Source: Helochares maculicollis
Lineage: Eukaryota > Arthropoda > Insecta > Coleoptera > Hydrophilidae
NCBI GenBank assembly: GCA_033557835.1
Contig: JAWQRO010000057.1
Location: 1 to 64,000 of the forward strand
Length of the DNA stretch: 64,000 nt
Direction of reading: 5' to 3'
Both the position numbers and the translations under genes were made by a program. This document shows, piece by piece, positions 25,901 to 38,130 of this stretch. The notes under the pieces were generated by a model, which saw only the letters and a list, made by a program, of their open reading frames with translations, was not told where the DNA came from and made no database searches. Numbering within the stretch: position 1 is the first letter of the stretch; each line of letters opens with the position of its first letter.

Positions 25901-28900
25901 GAAACAATGATAAATTTGTATAATTGATATGCTAATTTCATATTCATATTTTTGAAGATTTTTCGCTATGATGGCAGTACCTCTTTTACTCATTAAGGAT
26001 TTTTTACCGTTGGTAAAAAAATATATGTAATGAGTAAATTTAATTTTTATGTTGCTGTTATTGATCATATATGAATGTGTTGAAATGATTCAACTTAAGT
26101 GCAAAGCATTTTCAATTCATAAAATTGTTACAGCATTAACATCATTACTAAAAATTTTCCGTAATAAAAAAAGGAAGAATTCAAAAACTATAGTTTACAA
26201 CAGAATTTTTAAAAATTTAAATATTTGCCAGAAAATGAGGCATAATGATTACCCTTTTCTAGGATTTTTGTACCCACTGTTTTTTGTATAGGTCGTCCTG
26301 TGTAACAATACCTCCTCTAGCAGTACTTCTGAAAATCTCTCTTTTTCAAAATGGTAAAACCCAAAAAAAACATCAAATTCTTTAATGTCTACTTGACATT
26401 CCCATGTAAGGTACACATACAACAAACAAAATGTAAACAAAGGATTTCTAAAATATTAAAATTTTAAGATCAAAAATTTTATGCTAAGAATCAAATTTCA
26501 AAATATTGTAGAATTAAAAATTCATGAATAAAAGTAAAAGTCTCCAAAATTTTTCACTTCGCTGTTTAATTAATATGAATTTTCCAAATTTAAATAGCTC
26601 CAAGGCTATCAAAATTTCGTATTTATTTCATTTTTTAAAAGATTTTAAGCTGAGTAATAAATTATAACTCAATTGTTCTATTTATTCGTTACTTTATTAG
26701 AGGAAAAAAATGCAAAACTGTGCGGGTAAACAGATACTTCTGTTGGCTCTATATGACCAAATAATTGATACGGATCTGTGATGTTGCTATAGTAGCCAGA
26801 TGTAAATTTCATCGCTTCACCTCAGTATGGGCACTATCTTAATGTTTACCTACCGATGGCATGCCAGAAATGGTAAATATGTATTCAGATTACCCAAAAT
26901 GAAAAGATTCGTCCAAATCTCATAGTGCAATTTTTTCATGGTCACAATACCTTCATTCTACTTTTCATATACTACTGTGATCAAAAAGTAAGGTGAAATT
27001 GTCATTTAAAACTCCTGGACATTAGGAAGCCAGGTAAATCTTTTTTCCTATGTGGCTAGGACTATCTATAACATTTGCCAAGCGTCTGTTTGTCAAAAGT
27101 TTTAATTATCTCCAAGTTACATGTGTTTTTGTAAACAACCAAAAGTGAATTTTTTGATATTTAGAATGGGTGGTTTTGCTGAGCAAAGAACTTGCATCAA
27201 ATGTTGTTTGCGAAACGAATATTCTCATGTGGATACATTGAAAATTTTGCGAAAGGCCTTTAGTGATCAAACTATGGCACAAGAAAACGTTTATAAGTAG
27301 TACAACGAGTTCAAAGCGGGCCGAGAACGCGTTTAAGACGAACCGTGCTCTGGACAACCATGAACGTGTACCAACGAGTGCCACGTCCAAAAAATCAAAG
27401 ATTTGGTGTTTGAAACTCGTTGATCGACAATTAGAGACCTTGCTGATAGTGTTGGAATATCATTTGGCTCAGCCCAAACCATTTTGAAGGATTTTTTGTG
27501 TCTGAAACACATCGTCTCGATCGGTGCCAAATGCACCATGTCATACTGCATTGGTTCTTCGTGACTTTTTTGCCAAAAACTCGACGCATATTGTTCCACA
27601 ACCACCGTATTTACCTGATTTGGCTCTGTGCGACTTCTGGCTATTCAGCCAACTCAAAAAGCCAATGCGGGGACACCGTTTTGATACAATTGAGGAGATA
27701 AAAACCGAATCGAAGAAAGTCTTGAATGCTATACCAGAAAAAAACTATTTCGACTGTTTCGAGGACTGGAAATAGTGTTGGCAAAAGTGCGTTTTATCGG
27801 ACGAGGATTACTTTGACGGAGATGAAATTGATTTGGAAGAATAAATAAACAATTTACATTTTATAAACATTCACCTTACTTTTTGATCACTGTAGTATAT
27901 CAAAGAGGAACGAAGAAAACTTTTATAATCCCAGTTAAAATATTTATTCATTGACGAGATTTTAAAAATTGGCATTTGCTTTGAGTTACATTTAATTTCG
28001 GATGCCAATAATTGATAAACTTTACTAACAGATAAGAGGGGTTGAATTAAAAATTGTTCGATCTTATCTGTATAGCTTGATAATTTGTTGATGACCAAGT
28101 TAGAACGCTTAAGTTGTCTGAGGCATAGAGTCCTAGTAATGGGTAATCATAATGCTTCCATTTTCAGTATCAATATAAATCCTGAATAGGAAATTGTAAA
28201 ATTTATGATCTTAAACCAGAGTGGAAAATTTACGTCTTAAATGAATTCACTAAAACAATGGTAGTTCATCATTGTTCCTCTATATTTGATGCTTTACTCG
28301 CTTTATATTTTTTTTACTCACATATTCAACAATGCTGCATGTTTTATTTTGTAATTTGTGATTTGACCTTGATGTGTTCGTAAGAAATTTTATAATATGC
28401 AAACATTTAAGAAAAAGTAGTCTATGGACTTATGCGTTTTTTTAGCTTGTACTTGCAATTGGTTTACTGTATGCGGCATATTTTTTGGCTTCGGCGGCAT
28501 ACATGTTAAAATTTAAAAAACAATTAAATGTCTCTAAACAATGATGTAAATAACTTAATTTACAATACATTGTTACTTAGCTTAAGATGAAACTTACAAA
28601 ATCTTTCTATTGGGCTCAACCAGTGGACAATGTTGTTAATATTTACAAATTAGTGGTCAGCGAACTCCAAAATGTTGCCGATCACACTCTAGATAATAGA
28701 AACGGGAGTTATTGTGCTTCTATAAATTTGGCGTGGCTGGACTAAACTTTCTAGCAACGAAAGTTTGCTACAACAATGGCCATGCAGAAATTCTGCAATA
28801 TCCCACACTAGGATGATCTAAATTTCTAAATTGAGAAAGCAAGCAACATGCGAGATAAATAACTTAGAAACACTTAATACTTACAGAAATTGGTTTGCGG

Positions 28901-31900
28901 ATGAACTTGCAAGTAAAGTTAATGCTATACTTTTTATATAGCCGCAATAATCTTATGGATTTTGTTATGAGTAGATGAAGCAAGAAACCAGTCGAATGTT
29001 TGCACTAAGGAAGAAAGTAGCTGTTTTTCGTTTGTAGGATTACGATCAATGATCTGAATGTTTTTGTTACCAATATTGAATCATGCATTTGTATGTATTG
29101 GGTTGTTATAATTATTTGGAAGTCACTTAATGTAGTTGTAATGTTATTTGAATAAAAGAGTGTCTTGACTTGTATTAGCATTGGTTAAATTATATTATAT
29201 GTTGTGAATTTAGTATGGCCGAAGAACAAATCAGTTAGAGTCATTGTTATGACTGGTTTGCTTAACTGTATTGCTAAGCGATAGGGCTAGGAAGATGTTG
29301 GAATAAAATAGAAGTTTGACTATCAGCATACTCGCTGACAATTTTTATATCAAGAGGTCAACACTGTCAAGATGGATTCCACACATCATTTTAGACAAAG
29401 ACAAGATTTTTGCCAATTTGCCTCTAGGTAAACATTTCTATAGTCCTAAAAACTATGAGGAAATAATTATTATGTAAACATAATTTGATATGACTGGTAG
29501 GAGTGAACTTGTATCATCAGGAACGTCAGATAAGATGTACGCTCAGCTTAGACTTCTGGAATTTCACCATTCAAGTCAAAAGACTGCATTAAAAGAATTA
29601 CATTATTTACTTGCTCTTGTAATATCACACACTAAAGTTTATAGTCAGAAATAAAATGAAAACTCCCTTATCTATCAAGCAGAAAAATTGATGACTTTGC
29701 AAATCCTTTGATAGTTTAGAAACATTTGTGGGAATAAAACTCATAAAGTGCATTAGCAAAGCAAAATGCTTTAATCATATGATCAGCAGTAACTGGTTAT
29801 AATAGCAATTACACTCCTGTGCAAAGAATATTCAGTAAATTTGCCAATTACAGGGTTACCTTTATGGCTTGAGCCTAAATTAAAAGGAAAAATTTGCGTT
29901 GTTTACTCACCTATAAGGATTAGGTGAACACCTATTTGAATGTGCAGACAGGAAGAGGAACAAAGAGAAGCTCTTACAACCATGAATAATTAAAAATTAT
30001 GATTGAATTAAAACTTGAATGTTTATAAATCCTTTGTTCAATATTTTCTTATGAAGAAGAGCAGAATTAATACATCTCCCTGAGGATAATATAGTGCCCG
30101 ATTTGTAGTGTTGCTTTGGATGAAAATAACTGCATTGTTGAGAAACTACATTTAGTTACAGGAAAGAGTTTTTCTGTCAAGCTAACATTTTTTTTTGTAT
30201 GGCTATTTTGTCCTCTAAGAATATATTAAACATGTATTTATTTTACCTCAGTATTTCTCACGCATATAATTGCTCTTTATTCATATGTAATAGCTTTGCT
30301 GGACTCAGAAGTTTAAGATTTTCGATATTATAGAGACAAGGTGCTTTTGAAATCATTTCAATACACCCGCGATCCACATCTGTCTCTGATTTGCTTCCTA
30401 GAGTTTGAAATTTCATTTCTCATTTAAACAGCTATAGATTAGAGATGTTACAAACTAATGTAATTGTAAACATTTTTTCATGCTTTCTAAACGGATTCCC
30501 TATTGCAAATTCCTACAAATCCAAACCGAAACCTTTTAACATACTGACACTTAATTTCCGTAAAACTGCATTAATAAAGATTCTCAAGCCACCATGATGC
30601 TATTAGACCTAGAACAATTAGTAGCATCTTTGGACATTCCCTCCTCTTCCACTCCCAACCCTGATTCCCGAAATTCTATTTCTCCCTCCAAAGAATTCGA
30701 TGATTGGGATCAATGGTTAAAGAGTAAGTAAATGATCATTTTCGTTTAATAAATTAAAATGATTAATTATATCACTCTATGAACCATCTATAACAGGCTT
30801 TAGCTCTGTCAAAGTAGATGGCATAAATATTCCTATTAATCAAAACTTTACAGCCTCCCTTGAATTCAATTGGCTACAAGAATTTTTTCAATTACGTTCT
30901 AGCACTGTCTAAGGATTCATCAGATAAAACAAGTCTACCAGACCCCCTCAATACTCTAAAATTGGACGACCAAATCTATTCTGGCGAACCAACTACATCC
31001 AAATTCCCCAGTCACTACGATAATGAGTCAGTTAATTCTTTGCAATTTACCGAGACCCCACCAGAAGTCGAAGAAATAATAAATGAAGGTGATAAAAAAG
31101 AAGATATGGATGCTAGTTTTGAGAATTTCACTTCGTTCCAGTCAGCTTCTAAACCAGAAGATTGTACAAATTGGTCTTCTGATAAAATGATGCCTTTACG
31201 AGAAACCTATATCTCATCAACTACTCAAAAACCGAGAAAAATTGATAACGAACCTGGATGGCTAAAACCCACAATTTTAACACCCGACATGCCTAGAAAG
31301 GCCACCGATTTTTACTCAGAAGATGATTTTACCGACTTTCAAATGGTTTTGCCCAATGAAAAGTCAGAAAATAATATTTCAAATCCTACCGCCACTTTGG
31401 CAAAAGATTTTGAATTAGAACCGACCTTAGATGCATTGGAAAACGCGTCGGTAACTTCAGAAAAATTATTTGCCAAGCCGCTGATATTGAGTACCATTGC
31501 AAATGAAAACAGTGATGTGTCTTCCAACCAACCGGAGGAAAAAAACGATGATGATGATGATTTCGGCAATTTTCAATCTGTCGATGGAATACAAAATTCT
31601 GCAGTAACGCCTATTGTATATAACACGACTCAAATTCTGCAACCTATGCCAGTTTTGGAACCTTTAAAACCAACTCTTGCAAATCCGTCTGTAAACAATC
31701 ATAAACCAGCACAAATAAATTGGCCTGATCCAGGAATTATCGAAGAAGCTGACATTCTGAGTGCTTTTAGTTATAGGAATGCAACAGCAGCTATTAAAGG
31801 AACTGGTAAAGACACAGAAATTGCAATAAGTAGTCCTGATATTGACACGAATTCTGATAATTTAGTCAAATCAAAATCGTTGGATGAAAATCATAAGAAA

Positions 31901-33070
31901 ATAAAGGAGTCTGAAGTTCGCAAAGATGATATTTTAAAGCCATTAGATCATAGAGTTTCGATTCGGAGTTCCTCTTTAAACAACTCGCCGTTACATGCCC
32001 TAACCAAATTTAATTTTTCATCTAAAGAAATAAAAACAAATGAATGTAAAAATTTAGAACCTAAACCAGATGATGACGACTGGACAGACTTTGTATCAAA
32101 TCAAGAAGTGTTGCCGCCTTCTCAAGCAAAATCTTCATTCAATTCATATGGGCTATTTAAAGCGTCAGAGAGGACATCTACCCCTGAATTACAATTATCG
32201 ATAGGCCAGTTGTCACAAATCCAACCACCGAAACAGCCCATACCTGTCATTACTCCGCATGGATTAATGCAAACAAAATTGTCAGCAAATAGTTCAATTC
32301 CAACAAAAATTGAACCTATTCAGGGGGTATCTACTAATACGCAATGGACAAACAGACCTAATGATGCTTATCAACCGGCTATCATCAGCAATCACTATAA
32401 TGCTCAGCTAAATAACACCTTCAGTAATTTTTCAAGTACCTACAATTTTGCTCAGCACCACATGACCAACACAGGTTCAAGTTCAACAGCCCTTAGCTGG
32501 AATCAACAAAATGGCAATCCACCTTATCAAATAAATACCACTCAAGGCAACCAATACAACAAACCAAGCAATTTTTCCAATTCAAAATCTGCTAGCCAAA
32601 ATGTAACATCAAATTCCATGAACATGGTGGTTAATAATGCAATAAAACCATCTTTTAACTATATATCTGCAAAAACACCAGATCTCCAAAAGCAGCAATA
32701 CCAATCCTCCCAGGAAGACGAAGACGACTGGACAGATTTTGTTTCAAGTCAACCTATCTCTTCTCAATCCCAACAAACAAATTCTTTCAACGGACAAGTT
32801 AAAACAAATCCTATGAACTGGAATCAGGGACCCCAATTCTCCAATTGGACCTCCACTAGTGTAAGTCCGAATATAATAACTAATCCAGGACATTTTGAAT
32901 CTTTTAAAGCGGCAGTGCCACCCATAAACAGTGACATTTTAAAAAGCAAAGGGGTTGTTCGTAGGACTGCTAATGTGGGGGTGCCTTCAAAGAAAAGTTC
33001 AGTGCCAAGTATATCGGCTCTGCCCGATTTAGAATTTGTTGCGCCTAAAGGACGGACATTAAAAAAATGA
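22950..33070 (+). CDS. Aftph: Aftiphilin-like AP-1/clathrin accessory protein
   Basis: Exons are 22950-23073, 23214-25306, 25388-25622, 30589-30723 and 30854-33070; joining the last two needs an extra 17-nt exon (30797-30813) or another solution. Exon 1 encodes PPLLSSSPPP then DEDDEFGDFTAAVD, as at the aftiphilin N-terminus. Exon 2 is disordered, with repeated acidic-phenylalanine motifs (DDFGDF, DEFGDF, DTFGDF, DDFCEF) that bind gamma-adaptin ears. Its end (LSYQWSKSASQETLLKALNI) plus exon 3 (GIAPLEPVK; AQFDWTSSGLTNPLD) is the conserved clathrin-binding box of the family, followed by LLDLEQL in exon 4. The last exon has DDFTDFQ, DDDDFGNF and two DDWTDFVS motifs and ends SALPDLEFVAP, resembling the aftiphilin GLPDLTFM tail. 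The protein acts in trans-Golgi/endosomal clathrin trafficking. The final exon could instead belong to a separate gamma-synergin-like isoform or gene. Confidence 0.85.
25623..26971 (+). other. Aftiphilin intron 3, left part
   Basis: AT-rich intron with no supported coding or repeat feature before the mariner insertion. Confidence 0.5.
26972..27002. repeat. Left terminal inverted repeat of mariner copy 2
   Basis: Matches the inverse complement of 27866-27895 with few mismatches, and is preceded by the dinucleotide TA. Confidence 0.88.
27866..27895. repeat. Right terminal inverted repeat of mariner copy 2
   Basis: Inverse complement of the left end; GATCACTGTAG is followed by the TA target duplication. 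Confidence 0.88.
27898..30588 (+). other. Aftiphilin intron 3, right part
   Basis: About 2.7 kb of less AT-rich intron. No open frame or transposon protein is recognisable. The acceptor chosen for exon 4 (ttctcaag at 30581-30588) is weak, but it is the only one that keeps the LLDLEQL frame. Confidence 0.45.
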
Positions 33071-33788
33071 CTAAAGGAGAATGTAATGTTGTAATATAGT
33101 TAGAAAATTATTGCATATAAAGAAGATGTTGCCATGTTGGGGTTCAGTTTTGCAAATTCTTTCAAATCAAATTCTGCATACGTGCAAATTATAAAACCGT
33201 TATATTTTTTCCAGTTAAATAATTATCGAAATTAGCAATATCTAGTCATTTCGCAATTTTAAATAATTATTTCGTAATCTAAAACAACATCTAGTTGCAT
33301 TTATTGAACCTTGATGTGGTTTATTTATGAGTGATATTATTTAAGTGGCTGTTTAGTATATTTATTTGTGCAAATATCGCAACTTAGTTCGTTATAGGAG
33401 AGCGTATAATATTTAATTTATTTTATTTTGTTGATATATGTATGGTGTTTCATTAAAATATAACACGAGTTGCGGTATTTGTCCAATAATATAAACAGGG
33501 TGTTATACTGTTGTGTTTAACTTATATCAAAATGCATTTACTTAAAATATTAGTAATTTTTACTGTATCGTATTGTTTATGAAATATTGTTGGTTACATC
33601 AAAAAGTATTTTTGTTTTAGTGACTTCAAACTAACTAGATATTAAAGTTTTTATTTATATGAGATGTTTATAGTATTTTCAATTATGTGTGTAGTTTCAG
33701 TATTCCTAACGTTTTGTGATTATATTATTCGTCCATGTATATAAAAATATTAAGTAAATAACATTCCAAATTGTACATAAGATTTTAA

Positions 33789-33794
33789 AATAAA
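33789..33794 (+). terminator. Polyadenylation signal of aftiphilin
   Basis: AATAAA about 720 bp after the stop codon, followed by a T/G-rich tract. It is the first canonical signal with a good downstream element. Confidence 0.5.
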
Positions 33795-34289
33795 GGTGCT
33801 TAACTTATTTAATTTTCTTTGTATTTGATTTATCTTCATTTATATTGTTTAATCCAGCACTACTCTTTCCTTCTATATTATACATGATTATTACGCACAT
33901 AAAATTTGCTTTTATTGTCACTTTAATATGTATATTTGTTATAACTTAAGCTATGCTGTTTTATTTTGCTGCTTATAAACATTCTAACCATTTTGTGCTT
34001 TGTGCCAGAATGCTTTACATATGCAGATTTGAAATAGTCTGTTGCATTATATTGTCACAATGTAGTTTTTTTACTTTGATTTAGTATTCAACAACCTGTA
34101 AGAGATGATCTGTTAATTGGGAAGCATAAGGTAGTTGTAGTAAAGTCAAATTCGATTATAATTTAAATTTTTTTTCAATTCAAGAAGATGCGACACTGCA
34201 ATGCTTTTATGTTACATGTTGCATGAGAAGATTCTGGCCTTGAAATGCAAATTTTATTATTTTATTCAATATATCAACCTGAAAATTAA

Positions 34290-35015
34290 GTACTTGTGGT
34301 CCAGTTTTATTCCAGCAAGTGAATTCCTCTTTTAACTGCTGCTAGAATTTCTTTATTCCTTGAAACACGTTGTGCATAAAGGAATTGTTTCAAATTTCTA
34401 AAGAAATAGATGTTGCTGGGAGTAGTATCTGGGGATAAAACATCCTCCTTATTCACCAGATAAGGCTCCCAGTGACATCCAGTTTTTTAACCAAGTCTTA
34501 TTTTAGTTCAGTGCCTTTTGCCATGGTCACAACATTTGTGTGGACATGTGCATTGTTCTGATAAAAAAGATTTTTTTCTTTCCAGTTCTTTTTTCATGAA
34601 TATTCTTATCTAAACGACCAACCAAAAAATGCCTTTGAAGTACCAGAAGCCATAACCTTTTATACAGATAGTTTTCATTTAGCCTGTTTTGGAGGAAAAC
34701 GCCCAGTTTCAGACCATCCCAAATGTTTTTACTTCACTGGAGGTGGTAGATCCAAGTTATTGTGAAACATTGCAAGAAATCAATTTTATTCTTATTGAAA
34801 CAGTCTAACTTTTGCTGAGAATCTTGTTTCATATCAGGTTTTGCTAAATCGCTAGCATATGCGGCACCACTTTCCAAACTTTTTAATCTGCAATTTACTG
34901 TGTAAAATATGGCGTATTCGTTTATCTGAGATTCCTCTAGTGTTAGCAAGGTCACACGTGGATTTTCAATAAGAATATAACATACTTGCTCGAAGATCTT
35001 GAATGAACTTTTCAA
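34290..35015 (-). mobile_element. Old mariner relic of a different subfamily
   Basis: The minus strand reads in broken frames as a mariner transposase. Positions 34734-35015 give a helix-turn-helix-like stretch, then DCFNKNKIDFLQCF and TWIYH, matching the family's LELFE.NP..FL.RFVT.DETWIH. Further on come RLDKNIHEKRTGKKK, a NAHVHTNVVTMAK block corresponding to NAPAHTSVVAMAK, and FRNLKQFLYAQRVSRNKEI. Stops and frameshifts are frequent and no terminal repeats were found. It is much more decayed than the two copies inside aftiphilin and belongs to another mariner lineage. Confidence 0.65.
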
Positions 35016-36978
35016 GCAAGCTGTATTTGTTAAGAAACCAAAGTGAATGTATGAGATGATATTATGAATTACAACTTAGTTACCTTGTTCGTGTTGTGAA
35101 ACAAAATTTACTTTAAAATTGATACGCTTTTTCACTGCTCTGCTACATATTGTAAAATAATTCGACCTGAATTTTTGATAATTTTATTTTCTACTCAACT
35201 ATGGCTTTGTTCTAATCATTGTGTAATATTTAGTTATGTCTACTTTAGTAATTATTTTTGCAGGTATATTTGGCTATAATAAAAAAAAATTTTAAAAAGA
35301 TTTTGCTCAGTTCATACTTCTAAATTTCAGTATATAGACTTTAGGGAAATCGATGGCTCTCCGGAAACTGTGTGTGGACTGGGACCATTTGACTAAAACT
35401 GTCATTCTAGCAACACAGGTATAAAAAAAACGTACTTGGATAATTGATATCAAAAGATTCCTAAATGGTTCGTATCAGTTCGTATTGAAGTAATTTACAA
35501 TACCATTTTCATATTTATTTAAAATATCAATTATATACAGTACGATCTTTCACTGTCCATAAATTACATATGATTCATTAGACCTGAATACTTGCATGTC
35601 CTTACTTTATATGTGATTTAAATATATAGTTGTCTAAGAATGTAGTTAAATTTCTGAATGCTTTATAGCAGCATGTTGAAGCGTAATAACCTATTTAATA
35701 TTTTTGTGGATAGTTTGGAATCAATCATTTACGGGTGTTTTATTGTCATACTGGTGTTGATATTTTATATTTTATGTAGTTGCATTGTGTCTATATATTT
35801 GTGACAATTAAAAATTAAACAGTGCAATGAAACTATGAGGACTGCATTTAGTATTTAAAAGTATCAATATTTTGCCCAATGAAACATCTGCAAACAGAAG
35901 TAATAAGATGAACAGAGCAATGGGTCCTAGAATTTAAACTCGAAAATTTTTGTGACTTCATGGTACGTAGAGCTTAAATAGATGTCATTAAACTATATAG
36001 AATGGAAATTGACCATAATAGTAAGGATTTCCTCATCAAACATAATGCAAAGAATATTAATGCAGATAAAATTTTGATTTTGTCAGTAAAATTACTTTAA
36101 TTTATTATATGCTTGAAGCAATATTAAAAAGATTTTTTAGTACATTTCTCAATTCTATTTAACCAATAAGAATCATTTTCATTATATTTTATCTTGCACT
36201 GGCAATGCTATGGCTCTAGATTTGTTTGCTGAGTTACCAGATCATTCATGTATCCTTTAATATTGATGACCCACGTAATTTACTATTAACGGGTTTTATT
36301 TAGTAAGGCACAAATGAAAAAGCTCAAACATTCCATAATCCTTTTTGGAGGTAAAACTACAGCTTAGGATCTATCCAGTATGGCAGCTTTGAAATATACT
36401 CCATAGATGCTTCCTTGTCCTTGTAGAACGATTTAACATATTTTTCATTAGATGATGCTTATGAGAGAGAGCTACAGTTACTTATCAGCAGCAAATAATA
36501 CTTTAGCAATATCTTGCATTTCCACCCTGGGCATCTAATTACAATTTTTATGATCTTTCAATTTTAAGGATGATCATAGTAGATTTTATTTTCATAGCCA
36601 TGTGTGAAAAATTGTGGAGATAAAATTTAGATACTTAGTTTAAAATAGCCTATCGTTCAACTAAACTAATAGTCATAATAATAAGCAAGCATCTTGTGTG
36701 TGGTTGTTATGGTAAAAGGTAAAAGTCTAAGATCAAGTAGTTTACATATCTATTAATTAAAAAGTCATAAGCAATAATGTCATACAAAATCAAATGTGGG
36801 CGCACAAAGAATAATTGTTAATTTTGAGGAATATAAAAAAAATTAAGGGTGTTTCTTCCGCTATTGTTCCGTAGAAACTAAGAATTGTAAACAACTTGCA
36901 AACTTTTTCACGACCAATCCAATTAGTAAGTACGTGAAAATTTGTTGTATAAAATGAATTAAGAGCTTATATTTCCAG
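35016..36978. other. Intergenic region
   Basis: No supported gene. A short splice-bracketed segment at about 35331-35420 has a 22-codon ATG frame (MALRKLCVDW) before a GTATAA donor, but nothing else supports it. Confidence 0.4.
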
Positions 36979-37133
36979 TCAAATTATGCATTGCTGCAAA
37001 AGACAATGCGGAACTCAAACTTTCAGAAATTTTAATTGTCCTTACAACGTCTATAGACATTGTGTCAATTATTCTTTGTCCAAGAAGTGTTATACTATTT
37101 TTGATGAACCCCTTATCCCATCTGGTGGAATAG
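36979..37133 (+). CDS. Cys-rich exon candidate 1
   Basis: A good acceptor (atttccag) and a GTAACT donor bracket a segment whose Met at 36986 opens MHCCKRQCGTQTF, with seven Cys in about 48 residues and an end in phase 1. It resembles no family I know. It is similar in style to the exon at 37453 and may be a 5' or alternative exon of the SPATA7-like gene, but the phases do not connect directly. Another frame of the same segment is also open, which lowers confidence. Confidence 0.3.
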
Positions 37134-37452
37134 GTAACTTTCTAATCATAAAAGTTAATGTAGTTTAATTAGGCTGTAGGGTTTTAATTTGTATTTCTTG
37201 TTTTAGGTTTTTCTTGATGATATTTATTCCAAATCCATTTGTTTATTTTATTAAAACCCTGCTACCTATTTTCTACATGTAATATATCTTAATTTTATGA
37301 AATCTGACATAAAGAACACATTTAAACGTGGATGTTGGCAGTTGTTATAAAAGGATGAGGAATAATATCATCGAGATTTTTTACTATTAAATCTGATATA
37401 AAATAACTAGCAATATTTACACATTTCTAGCTAGTCAATAAACTGATTTACG

Positions 37453-37648
37453 ATGAACCAACCATGTGATTCCCACCAAAAATGCTTTCCACGAAGTGCT
37501 CACATGCCTTGCTGTTGCCATATTAATAACATTCCAGATATCTGCAATGTAAAAGATGCACCATGCCAAATTTATCGTAGAACATACATTTTCAATCACC
37601 CTGATATTCATTTCACAGATGGAGATGTTCCTTTAACTGAGCTGTTGC
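37453..37648 (+). CDS. Cys-rich exon candidate 2
   Basis: An ATG preceded by in-frame stops opens 65 codons with eight Cys (MNQPCDSHQKCF; MPCCCHINN; DAPCQIYRR) and ends DGDVPLTELL before a strong GTAAGT donor in phase 1. It could be the first coding exon of a small Cys-rich protein or an alternative start of the downstream gene. No in-phase partner exon was found before 38131. Unread, the frame stops 15 codons later. Confidence 0.35.
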
Positions 37649-38130
37649 GTAAGTATTTGCCATTTAGATATATAAAAATAATTTTACCCAACTAATAATA
37701 AATTACATAAGACTCCTAAATGTTTAACATCTTAAGTCATTTGCCCAGTGTGCCCATTTGCCCATTAGCAACAAAATTAGTCCCTGATGTTTATCAACTC
37801 AGCTCTAAACTTTGTGCAAAAAATGTTATGAATTTAGTACTATAAGCTGCTATTAAATTGTAATCGATTGTAATGTATTGAGATTTATAACCTATACAAT
37901 TTTATTTCCTGTAGTATACATATAGATTCATATAAGTTACTTATTATATGCAACACATTCTCTATAACACTAAATTTGATTACTTCAATAGGGAATTTAC
38001 ATACATCATTTTAAATGTAAGTATCAATACCTCAACTGTTACCATAACAACAGCCATCATAACATATGCTTTGTGTACATTTGGTAAATAGTTTGGGCAC
38101 TGTGGCAATTCATGTATTTTATCATTTAAA

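Larger units (their letters stand above)
26972..27895 (+). mobile_element. mariner copy 2, 924 bp, both inverted repeats, internally deleted
   Basis: The ends are CTACTGTGATCAAAAAGTAA at 26972 and its near-perfect inverse complement ending at 27895. They are flanked by the TA target duplication (26970-26971 and 27896-27897). The interior encodes a transposase N-terminus with QENVYK-stop-YNEFK and GRERV, then a block with DLADSVGISFGSAQTILKD. It then jumps to APCHTALVLRDFFAKN, PYLPDLALCDFWLF, FDTIEEIKTESKK and a final EIDLEE stop. Stop codons and frameshifts are present, and about a third of the gene, including the first two catalytic Asp, is absent. A full mariner is about 1.3 kb. It lies in aftiphilin intron 3, in the same orientation as the gene. 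Confidence 0.92.

Noticed and set aside
35331..35420. Short splice-bracketed segment with a 22-codon ATG frame (MALRKLCVDW)
   Set aside because: No partner exon in phase and no homology; the other open frame ends at once.
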